Under the pieces are notes generated by a model that was given only the letters and a program-made list of their open reading frames with translations, searched no databases and was not told the origin of the DNA. From NCBI GenBank assembly GCA_028565635.1, contig JAOXYB010050058.1:1-11811 (forward strand): 11,811 nt of DNA. The letters are read 5' to 3'. Shown piece after piece: positions 1 through 7,229 of the stretch. Position 1 is the stretch's first letter, and the number at the start of each line of letters is the position of its first letter. A program made the translations under genes and the position numbers. The stretch comes from Phoronis ovalis. Taxonomy: Eukaryota; Phoronida; Phoronidae.

Positions 1-1593
1 TAAACAATATTGAAAATTATCACGTAAAAGACGATACCAATGCTGTGTATCCTATAGATAGGATAAACAGCAAAAAAGAATCAACAAACATGCAATTGTT
101 ATAAGATTTAGCTTCGGGATATGCATTCGCTCATAAAACCCCAAATCACTAAAGAACTGATCATCACATTTACAACTTAAGAGAAAACTATACGTTCAGC
201 AATGTCAATACAGTGATGCTTCAACTTAGAACAAATATATTACTGGTTATTGCACAGTAATAAATTGTGCACTTTTATTTTTTATTCGGGATTACACCAG
301 TACTATGGTCATATTCACTAACAAAAAGAAATCTATTAAGAAATAAAATGTATTAAATGATAAGATTAGAGCCACACCTTCAATATGACATATTACACTC
401 AAAAGTTTTAAATCACATCCGTCACTGATTAGAAAGTTATCCTATGAAGGCATCCATTGGCTATGAAGGGAAGTACAGACCTTAGAAACAAAATAACATA
501 TGCTCATCTAACTACTACGAATCTTGCACCTTAGGAAGATATTATATTCTCCAATATTTTTTTCTAACAGTGTGCAGGGACATTGCTAGGATACTGTTTT
601 GAACAGACTAAGAGGATGAAATCTCCATGTACTCTGCACAAGACACGAGTGACTTAAATGCGGAAGCAAAATCAGTCCAGGGATTACTATTAAAGACACA
701 CAGTAATCAGAATCTAGTTTAGAATAAGATATAAATGGGTTAATGACTTGTCTGATTAAATAATTTATCTTACTAAAAATTGATAAGAACAAGCAAGTTT
801 TTTTAATTACAGATAAAGACAACACAGTTGTGTTTCTAGTAATGTGAACAGTCCAAATTTCATTAATCTATGGAACAGCATAATTATTTCTGATGAATAT
901 TCATGTATTCCTTCTATTTAACTTGCATTCTTATTTTGTTCATATCACCAAGTAATGATTTGCATGGCTGTTATTATAAATAAGAAAATGTCACTTTGAC
1001 TAAAATAACTAATACTGCTCAACAGACTTCACCAACAAATCAGCTTTTGGGTATACTTTACGAAATATGGATCGCTACCTTTTCTCAAACACAGCGAAGT
1101 TGTGTTTGAAATCCTTAAAATATTTTCACCTGCAATTGCATGAGATGTCTTAATGATATTGCATCAATTATCAGATTAACCATGTACATCTTTGTTGACA
1201 AGAATATATTAAACAAGACATCAAATTACATAAGAATCTGCGCATAAATCAAGGAAAAACATGAAGAAGTGCTTCTTCTGTCTTGACACACAAACAGCAG
1301 CTATGGTTATATAGTATGAACAACAAGTTACCACCGAATTAAAAATGCAAAAAATTGGCGAATTTGAAGAACTCTTCATTTATGCTCCACGCATGTCAAA
1401 AAAGAGCATAGAAGACTCTTGTAAGACCTCAACTAAAATATATGCAAAACCACATGGTCACTACGCCTCTAGTTGCCAGAACATTGACAGAAACAAAATA
1501 AGAGATGCAGCAATATTTGTTAATAAATTGAAAGAAAGAAAATGCAACTGAAATGGTTTAAATATAAGCCAAGTATTAAAACATGAGTAGCAT
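1..1593. other. AT-rich non-coding stretch, nothing recognised
   Basis: No exon-like frame, RNA gene or repeat could be supported. Frames at 586-825 (minus) and 1345-1551 (plus) are of the length expected by chance in AT-rich DNA. They show no domain, no CpG or GC rise and no splice context. The stretch is interpreted as intronic DNA of TRIP11. Confidence 0.5.
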
Positions 1594-1600
1594 CTGAGTG

Positions 1601-2021
1601 TAGTCCTGGATCATGATGTTCTGCACTAGCTCTTGATAATCTGACTTGTGAGCTGTGCGAACAGTCATGGGAACTTACATAGGTGATTACAGTTAAAGTG
1701 CCCAAACTTCGGAATCTATGTAATTCCTACCGAAGGAGTTCATATATCACCTTCCAGATACGGATGAGTTCGTGAAAAGAATTATGGTTTTTCATTTTGT
1801 GTGTGTGTGCCAGCGCGGGAGTTGCAAATGGTGGTAGGAGTACTAACAGTTCAAGTTAGATAATCAGAGTATCTGGACGGTGATAGATGAATTCATTCGG
1901 TAGGAATTACATACATTTCGAAGTTTGGGCACTTTAACTGTAATCGGCTATGTAAGTTCCCATGACTGTTCGCACAGCTCACAAGTCAAGAGCTAGTGCA
2001 GAACATCATGAACTAGGACTA
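1601..2021. mobile_element. Foldback MITE-like element 1 with ~160-bp inverted arms
   Basis: The left arm (about 1601-1761) and the reverse complement of the right arm (about 1869-2021) align end to end. Including the flanks out to 1594 and 2028, I count about 11 mismatches over ~160 aligned bases, plus one 8-bp indel: TAATCTGA is present at about 1643-1650 and missing in the right arm. The loop is ~107 nt (1762-1868) and includes a (GT)n run. The ends read TAGTCCTGG on the left and TAGTCCTAG on the reverse-complemented right. The heptamer CTGAGTG lies at 1594-1600 and again at 2024-2030, which could be a target duplication, although the motif is nearly palindromic and so ambiguous. There is no transposase frame, so the element is non-autonomous. 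Single-stranded DNA or RNA from it would form a very long hairpin. Confidence 0.8.
1799..1809. repeat. Short (GT)n microsatellite
   Basis: An alternating GT run of about 5.5 units lies in the loop of foldback element 1. Confidence 0.85.
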
Positions 2022-2139
2022 CACTGAGTGGTGCCTGATCATCCTCACTTATCCTTAATCTGAGAATAACCCAAGAAGGACTGAAACCTTTGATAAACAT
2101 GCAGTCACCCAGTTGATGACAGCGCTACTAACATAAACA

Positions 2140-2286
2140 ATGCCAACAACAAAGAAGCAATATCCTGTGTTACGACCTTTCTACTTCGATGGTACCCCAA
2201 GTAAGGAGGTAGATAAGCTGTACATCTTGGGCGCCACAATAGATAGAATGGAAGGCTATGAGTTTGTCCAGCTCCAATCACAATGA
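2140..2286 (+). CDS. 48-codon frame of coding-like composition, unrecognised
   Basis: An ATG with A at -3 opens a frame of 48 codons ending in TGA at 2284-2286, with an in-frame TAA just upstream (2134-2136). The product includes RPFYFDGTPSKEVDK and LYILGATIDRMEGYE, a balanced mix of charged and hydrophobic residues unlike the K/N/I/F-rich shadow frames elsewhere. Local GC and CpG are also higher than in the surroundings. No family was recognised. It may be a small gene nested antisense in the TRIP11 intron, a captured or relic exon fragment, or chance. It lies about 120 bp right of foldback element 1, but no link is shown. Confidence 0.25.
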   Translation: MPTTKKQYPVLRPFYFDGTPSKEVDKLYILGATIDRMEGYEFVQLQSQ

Positions 2287-2289
2287 CAT

Positions 2290-2936
2290 TTCAGAATTAC
2301 CTATTTTATAGCCAAGCAGGTTGTAGGAATTTCTGTCATGCCACTTGTGTTCAGCTGTGTTGGGTTGAGGTAAACAATTAATAGGCAGAGATGCCTCACC
2401 CAGATGTAACAAATTAAACATAACAGTTTTCACTAGAGGGCAATCCTGTCGAATTATTAGAACTGCACAGTTTGTTGGTGGAATATGTTCTGTGTAATAT
2501 TATCTTCCCAGACAAATCAAATTAACACCCGGGCCTTACTATCAGGGAAATAAGGTAAACAAAAAAGTCTAAATTCACCTGAGCAAAACTTTGCTTTAGC
2601 TCAGTGTTTTCTCAAAAATGCGTCGAGACACTGATAATCCTTAAACAGTTTGTTTTAAAATTTTCTTTTAATTATCTGGGATCTGAACATGCTTGCAATT
2701 AATTTTGCAGTCGTTCCTGTTTGAGAATTTTTTAGCCAGTATGCTTTGTTTAATCTTGTTAATACTTTATAGCATGTAGAAAATGTTATCAAAAGATAAT
2801 AATTTGCAATAATATTTAAGTTTTGTGTATATTTTGATAAATGTTTTCAGAAATTAGCAAAAATTTACGTGAAAAGCCTAGAGGTTTTTTTTCTGAGTGA
2901 ACAGTCTAGAGGTTTTATGCACAACAACCATGGATA
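2290..2936. other. AT-rich non-coding stretch, nothing recognised
   Basis: The stretch is AT-rich with homopolymer runs. No frame, repeat or splice pair could be supported. Confidence 0.45.
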
Positions 2937-3283
2937 TAGTCCCGTTTTATAATGTTCAAGCTACGGCTCTTGATAATCTGACATGTGAGGTTTGCCAAAC
3001 AGAGCTGGACTCTACCACATGTGGATTTGTACTTTCTTATTGCTATTTTCAAGTTAAAAATATATAAATTCAACAGGATATATTTTTTACTTGATAATAG
3101 CAAACCAATACCACCGGAGCATTGCAGTATGAAAATTTTCATTGTTTGTTAATTTTGAAAGATGATAGTTTTTGAATAGGAATGTGTGCCTATTATTAGG
3201 ACTAATGTCAGATTATCAAGAGGCGTAGTACAAACATCATGATTCCATGAAACCAGTGTACAAACATCATGAAACCAGGACTG
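2937..3283. mobile_element. Foldback MITE-like element 2, relative of element 1
   Basis: A 23-bp inverted repeat with one mismatch (2961-2983 against 3206-3228) has the core CTCTTGATAATCTGACA. The left copy continues with TGTGAG..T.TGC..AACAG and matches the inner left arm of element 1 (about 1629-1665) over more than 30 bases. Outward, both sides also match element 1's end: TAGTCC....AT.ATGTT on the left from 2937, and on the reverse-complemented right side AGTCCTGG..TCATGATGTT ending at 3283. The right arm contains a local tandem duplication of a TACAAACATCATGA unit (3229 and 3258). No convincing target-site duplication is visible. It sits in presumed TRIP11 intron 1. Confidence 0.65.
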
Positions 3284-3285
3284 TC

Positions 3286-3309
3286 TGTAGTCATACAGCT
3301 ATGACTACA
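3286..3309. repeat. Perfect 10-bp palindrome with 4-nt loop
   Basis: TGTAGTCATA at 3286-3295 and TATGACTACA at 3300-3309 are exact reverse complements around the loop CAGC. It lies immediately outside the right end of foldback element 2 and could be a remnant of another end of the same family, since TAGTC recurs in these termini. Confidence 0.7.
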
Positions 3310-3368
3310 AAGTAAAATTCTAAATTCTAAAAGATACTATTTCAAGCTCACATGACAAAAAGTCATTT

Positions 3369-3625
3369 TAGGTCTTGAATCATGGATACATGACCCTTCC
3401 ATGGCAATCTTGACTGTGGCAGCGTCATGATCCTACATAGTTTATACAACTTACAATGCCAAAAATGAAAAAGGTTGAACATTTTTTATAGTTCTACTTC
3501 AAAATGACTCACTTTGTGCGTTAAACACACAAGGCTATCATATTAAACCCTGTTGAAAAAGTTTAATAGCACTATAGGGATCATGACACTACGGCAAAGT
3601 TATGTATCCAGAATCAGTAACTCTC
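3369..3625. mobile_element. Foldback element 3 (TGACCCTAC-palindrome family), next to TRIP11 exon 1
   Basis: The left side (GAATCATGGATACATGAC at 3376-3393, then GTCATGATCC...ATAG near 3424-3440) is matched by the reverse complement of the right side (GATTCTGGATACATAAC, then GTGTCATGATCC...TATAG from about 3615 down to 3573). The right arm lacks about 22 nt relative to the left. The left arm from 3388 to 3426 aligns to 9005-9043 with 9 mismatches in 39 by hand count. The right-hand core TCATGACACTACGGC (3581-3595) with its flank TTTAATAGCACTATAG matches the inverse of the copies at 9041-9082 and 11524-11556. The right border is about 35 bp from the TRIP11 splice donor. Confidence 0.6.
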
Positions 3626-3658
3626 CACTCACAGACACCGGGCAGGAATAAAACATAC

Positions 3659-3752
3659 CATCTACTTCTTCGGTTCCTTCTGTCAAAACTTCTTTCGTGA
3701 AATTAGAAATCTGGCCGGTGATATTATTGAAACTCTCACCAAACCACGACAT
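3659..3752 (-). CDS. TRIP11: TRIP11 / GMAP-210 golgin, first coding exon only
   Basis: The 31 complete codons from the ATG at 3752-3750 read MSWFGESFNN, then ITGQISNFTK, then EVLTEGTEEVD, plus one base before the donor G|GTATGTTTT. The TGQISNFTK and EGTEEV blocks match the N-terminus of vertebrate TRIP11 (GMAP-210, residues ~25-45 of that protein) as I know it. The family is a cis-Golgi tether. Its N-terminal amphipathic ALPS helix senses curved or loosely packed membranes, and the following coiled coil holds vesicles and IFT20. Here W3, F4, F8, I11, I15, F18, V22 and L23 are spaced as a hydrophobic face among S/T/N/G residues, which fits ALPS. The segment before TGQISNF is shorter and less Gly-rich than in vertebrates. 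The start has A at -3 (GCAAGATGT). The phase-1 junction after GTA-GAT is compatible with the acidic/Ala continuation known in the family. All later exons are outside the window. Confidence 0.9.
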
Positions 3753-4140
3753 CTTGCTGCTCACCAAGAATGCTTGTTATAAGAAGTTACCAATTTTATA
3801 TCAAATAAATCATTTTCTGGACGCATTTAGTAAATATAAGCATATTTAATTGCAGTAGAATCAAAAATTCCTGCCAACTCGACATCGTCCATGTTTATTA
3901 TGTAATCTCGAATCTAGCTCCTAGATATTATTAGTTTACCAATTAGTTAACTAGCAGATTCCTGATATATATTTACAAGTAATATGCAGAACTAAATGTA
4001 TCGAGTTTTCAAAGTATATTTCATTTTAAGTATGTTTTATTTTTACGTTGCTTTGTAGAAAGGCAACCATATCCTCGATGTCCAGAATATTTTAGGTCTC
4101 CGACTACAGAAGAGTTGCAGTTGTGAAATGCCCGGTGAAT
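3753..4140 (-). promoter_or_regulatory. Putative TRIP11 5'UTR/promoter zone
   Basis: Upstream of the TRIP11 start the DNA holds more CpG dinucleotides (around 3820, 3880-3890, 3910, 4047, 4076, 4101, 4132) than the AT-rich DNA on either side, as often seen at animal promoters. No TATA box or initiator could be placed with confidence. A 21-codon minus-strand frame at 3827-3892 (MDDVELAGIFDS...) ends 74 bp before the main ATG and could act as an upstream ORF if transcription starts beyond 3892. Confidence 0.35.
3827..3892 (-). other. Possible upstream ORF before TRIP11
   Basis: The ATG at 3892-3890 opens 21 codons (MDDVELAGIFDS, then TAIKYAYIY) and a TAA at 3829-3827, the whole frame lying upstream of the TRIP11 start. 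It matters only if the mRNA begins upstream of it. It could equally be chance. Confidence 0.2.
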
Positions 4141-4446
4141 TTGTTGAATCTGATTGTATCTGTTCTAAACTTTCTGATTTACTTGTACATGGATTTTTTA
4201 CTCTTTTTTATAACTATTGTACTATAGAAGGTTATGTAAATATGCCATATTACTGACTGCGAAACAAAAATGCAACTATACGTATTAAATATTAAAACTC
4301 CATCCATGATTTCAAAGTAACCATTTACTATTTAGTATTATGCAGGTTATTATGATATTTAGCGGGTCGTTCTCATGAAAACTTTACCCATTCACCAATC
4401 AAGATGTATTAGGAATGATACTTACACTCAATTTTCGTTTTGGCAG

Positions 4447-4568
4447 AACTAATCACCCGCTTTCTTGCTACGACTGTTTGGAGACCACCTGGTGGAATTT
4501 TGTGGAAACTGCATAAGATATTCATTCATCGCGATTTATCTTATGTAACAAAACAAATGTTCTGTTAA
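4447..4568 (+). other. Exon-like patch with competing frames on both strands
   Basis: On the plus strand a pyrimidine-rich acceptor-like tract ends in TTTTGGCAG at 4446. It is followed by an open frame (LITRFLATTVWRPPGG, then ILWKLHKIF...) that stops at 4566-4568. On the minus strand the same DNA holds MNEYLMQFPQNSTRWSPNSR from the ATG at 4529, ending at a stop at 4451-4449 with a possible donor CGG|GTGATT just before it. CpG content is above background. At most one strand can be right. It may be a terminal exon, a first exon, or neither. Confidence 0.2.
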
Positions 4569-4689
4569 ATCCCTGCCAAACAGCTTTTCTGCAGTGGTTT
4601 CTAAATGACTACAAGCGATATCCCACTTCAGTTCTGCTTCATGTATAGATCGATTGCAGGTCAGCAATGTATTTATAAAATACTATTCA

Positions 4690-4870
4690 TACCCTGGGGT
4701 GGAAGACGCATGATATTTTTTGATCTGGGGTGCTCCTCTGCTGCTCTAAATTACTCCCCTTTTTTATACAAAAGTATAAATTCTGGCACTCTTTTTATAT
4801 ATTTTTCCCATTTCCATCCTTTTTTAATAATCTTTGAAATGCATGCCCTTTTTCATACCAATAAAGCCTT
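4690..4870. repeat. Degenerate ~31-bp minisatellite in two opposed blocks
   Basis: In plus orientation the motif CTGGGGTG occurs at about 4694 and 4725. After 4750 the complementary-type motif CCCTTTTTnATA recurs at about 4757, 4786, 4816 and 4844, giving a spacing near 30 bp. The repeat explains the reading frame through this stretch (4605-4880), which is therefore not called as a gene. A related ATGGGGTG-type minisatellite occurs at 9235-9330 and 9500-9690. Confidence 0.5.
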
Positions 4871-4879
4871 AAAACATTA

Positions 4880-5980
4880 ATTACTACATTTCGTAATACA
4901 ATACAATGATAAATATAATATTTTCTATATATATTTTTACTTACTTAATAAGTAAGCAATTTGTATGTTTACATGCATAGATCCACAGAATTATGAATTT
5001 ATGGTAAGAGAACAATTAAAAGTTGAAATTCAGATATCTGTCTTGGTGCACAGTAAAAGGCATATATAACACCAGGGATATATAAACAGCACCAGCATCA
5101 TCCTGGGAATGATGTTTGAAATCATATGTCATTTGAGTTTTTTTATTTTTTCAATCTTATATATGTTTACCCCATGCAAATAGCCTTTATAGCAGTAGCA
5201 TGTAGCCTTTCCAAATAGTTTATGTTTGCTCTAGTGATAAGAATTTCACATTACATAGAAATGTCTCCAAAGTGTAGTATACATATTGCGGCTTAATTTA
5301 ATGATTTGAAAAAAAGCAAACAAGAAAGCAATTTTTAATCATTCATGTTTGACAACCAAATAAGACATAACAAATCCACAAGTTCATACATATTACTAAT
5401 CACAGTGAACTAATTACACAGATATCTCAGCAATCTCAACTGATGAAAGCTAGCCTAGCACACATTCAACTGCAAAGTTAGGTTGTATTTTACATACAAG
5501 GGCACTATATAGAAATAAATACAATTAATTCTTTTCTGTTTCAAACTTGCATAAATTTAACAAATCCTCACAATAAAACAAGGTTTGAAAATGAATTAAA
5601 TCATGTGAAGTTAAATCATGTTTTCAGTGGACTTCCATTTGCTAATAATAGTTGATTGTTTTAAGCAATTTAATGCATTTATTATAACAATACGAAACTT
5701 AACAAATATATAACTAAAAGCCCATAGCTTGCAGGTAAAAAAGGGTCATCGCTATATATGAATGAAAGAATGCAAACAAATGTCTTTTCATGTATAGAAA
5801 TTGTATCACCGAATCCAAAAAAATAAGTCGATGTCAATGGTCATATTCTCATTTAGGTCATATGATCATCAGAAATACGATCATCACTACTAACACAGAT
5901 GCCTGCTCGACTTACAATTGTGTCTCTATCAGAGTTTTCACAATGTGGCAATATATGGGCACAAATACGTTATCTCGAGA
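4880..5980. other. AT-rich intergenic or intronic stretch, nothing recognised
   Basis: No coding frame, RNA gene or repeat family could be supported. The only local structure noted is a small CATCAT...ATGATG stem near 5096-5114. The short plus-strand frame at 5790-5996 runs into the start of the following tandem repeat and has no protein-like features. Confidence 0.45.
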
Positions 5981-5986
5981 ACAAAT

Positions 5987-6660
5987 ATGGCCGTGAGTTA
6001 GCCATTGTGATATTGACGGAAGTAATCTAAGTGAATATTGAGGGGGTAGGGGGTACCCCCCCAATGTACAATGCTTGCACTTAAAAATTGGCAATGCTCG
6101 CTGCCCGCAATTAACAAGAAAAATTTACAACAAAAAAACGGTCGGCCAAAAAATAGCAAAAAAAAAACATGGCCACCAATTGGACTTAACACACCCCAAT
6201 GCTTGCTGCTCGCAAAAACACCCGTAGCCCTCAGTATTGAAGTGAAGCTACAGTTTCAACGTACATTTACCTTCTTCACTTGCAATATCTGGGCTCTATA
6301 TCTTTCCAAGTATATATTCAGAAAATTTATCAGAAGAAACATGGCTGCCAATCACCCATATTGAAAGTGATACAGGTCAAAATCAAACTTGACTATTTAA
6401 AGTGTATTTATCTTTTGTCTTGTAATGTGTCTCCACATATCAGGGTTCTCAAGATATGGTATACACAGCTAATCAAGCTAAAACATGGCTGTCAGTTGGC
6501 CATATTGGAAGTCGTCCAGCTAAAAATCAAATTTGACCTGTATTTTGACATATATTTACCTTTTTTGACTGGCAATGGACTCGATCTCATCTTTTGTAGT
6601 TTTCAAGATATGCATTAGCTTTATAAATATGGTTGCCAGTTGGCCACATTGGTAGTAATT
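5987..6660 (+). repeat. Diverged tandem repeat, 144-bp period in its right half
   Basis: Units begin with an ATGGCYG...CAGTTGGCCATATTGG-like block. Anchors (the A of ATGG) lie at 5987, 6169, 6341, 6485 and 6629. The last three are spaced exactly 144 bp, the earlier ones 172-182 bp. Each unit also shares a TCAAGATATG block and a TTTACCTTYTT.ACT.GCAAT block further along. A second short motif, CAATGCTYGCTGCYCGCAA, recurs at 6092-6110 and 6198-6216, with a weaker echo near 7019-7036. The frames across this block (6071-6364 and 6280-6618) are products of the repeat. The structure resembles an old satellite or the internal repeats of a mobile element. Confidence 0.65.
6049..6060. repeat. GGGGGTACCCCC perfect palindrome in a G/C-run patch
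   Basis: A 12-bp perfect palindrome lies within runs of G (6042-6053) and C (6056-6062), in otherwise AT-rich DNA. Outer bases ATTG and CAAT could extend a stem. No function is assigned. Confidence 0.8.
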
Positions 6661-6707
6661 TGGCTCAAACCAGAACTTATGTCTTAGGCCACACCAAAAA
6701 TGAAAGT

Positions 6708-6925
6708 GAAAGCCCTCAAAAAGTCGGTTGGTCAGTTTTTTTTTTGTTTTTTTTAAGTGTTTAACGGGTGAAAGCCCTTACAAACTGAGTCGGTTGGGCT
6801 TAAAATTAAAAAGCCAAAATTTGAAGCGGTCGGGCCTGTTAAGCAAGTTTTAAAAAAAGTGATAACACAAGTACCAAAATTTGAAGTGGTAGCACCAGTT
6901 AAACAAGTTTTTTATTTGATCTCGT
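6708..6925 (+). repeat. Degenerate ~61-bp direct repeats
   Basis: GTGAAAGCCCT...AGTCGGTTGG occurs at 6708 and again at 6769 (61 bp apart). CCAAAATTTGAAG.GGT..G..C..GTTAA.CAAGTTTT occurs at about 6814 and 6875 (again 61 bp). The two pairs share a weak CGGTTGG/CGGTCGG core and may all derive from one unit. No reading frame is preserved across the copies. Confidence 0.55.
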
Positions 6926-7066
6926 CTTGTGCCTAATATAAAGTTGATCTAACTAAAATTAAAGCTGTTTTCGCAAGACAAAGAAAAGTCATCGGATGCC
7001 GGACCATGGCCATAAGCACACCATTAGCTTGCTGCTAGGACTGAATTAAGGCCAGAAGTTAAAAAT

Positions 7067-7072
7067 TTTAAT
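7067..7072 (-). terminator. Weak candidate poly(A) signal for the 408-codon gene
   Basis: On the minus strand ATTAAA, a common variant of the animal polyadenylation hexamer, lies about 160 bases past the TAA of the 408-codon frame. No canonical AATAAA was seen closer. In AT-rich DNA this hexamer is expected by chance, so the call is weak. Confidence 0.2.
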
Positions 7073-7229
7073 TTTAGCTGCAGACCTCAAGTGCATTATA
7101 CAAATGCCTATGTATCTTCATACAAGGGGTTTGAACAATATTTGGCATTATTTTAGTTCTCTGTATCTAACTGCAAAGGGCAGAAATGATAAATGATAGT
7201 TTAGAATAACCAGCTTGTACACAACTATA

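Larger units (their letters stand above)
1..3658 (-). other. TRIP11: Presumed intron 1 of TRIP11 (partial, runs off the left edge)
   Basis: This stretch lies 3' (on the minus strand) of the TRIP11 first coding exon and begins with the donor G|GTATGTTTT at 3658. I looked on the minus strand for the next expected conserved block of the golgin (the charged coiled-coil start) and did not see it, so exon 2 is inferred to lie left of base 1. Apart from the three foldback elements, the short frame at 2140-2286 and a (GT)n run, the sequence is AT-rich without coding signal. The intron assignment rests entirely on the exon 1 call. Confidence 0.6.

Noticed and set aside
586-825. Minus-strand 79-codon frame
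   Set aside because: Low-information hydrophobic and Ser-rich translation with no start context or conserved motif. It was also checked as a possible TRIP11 exon 2 and lacks the charged coiled-coil pattern.
1345-1551. Plus-strand 68-codon ATG frame
   Set aside because: Its Lys/Ile/Ser/Asn-rich content is typical of AT-rich chance frames. It shows no motif, no compositional shift and no splice or promoter context.
1594-2030. Interpretation as a microRNA precursor or CRISPR-like repeat
   Set aside because: The stem is far too long and extends through both arms with termini typical of foldback elements. There are no regularly spaced repeat/spacer units, and the genome is eukaryotic.
4059-4255. 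Plus-strand open frame of ~65 codons after a TTTGTAG acceptor-like site
   Set aside because: The translation has some charged content, but there is no recognisable family, no pyrimidine tract of note and no partner exon. More likely it is the CpG-richer TRIP11 5' zone read on the wrong strand.
4605-4880. Plus-strand 91-codon frame
   Set aside because: It covers the ~31-bp degenerate repeat, begins in unremarkable DNA, and shows only F/L/I/S-rich translation.
6071-6618. Two overlapping plus-strand frames of 97 and 112 codons
   Set aside because: They run through the diverged tandem repeat, and their repeated KHGCQ-type motifs come from the repeat unit, not from a protein.
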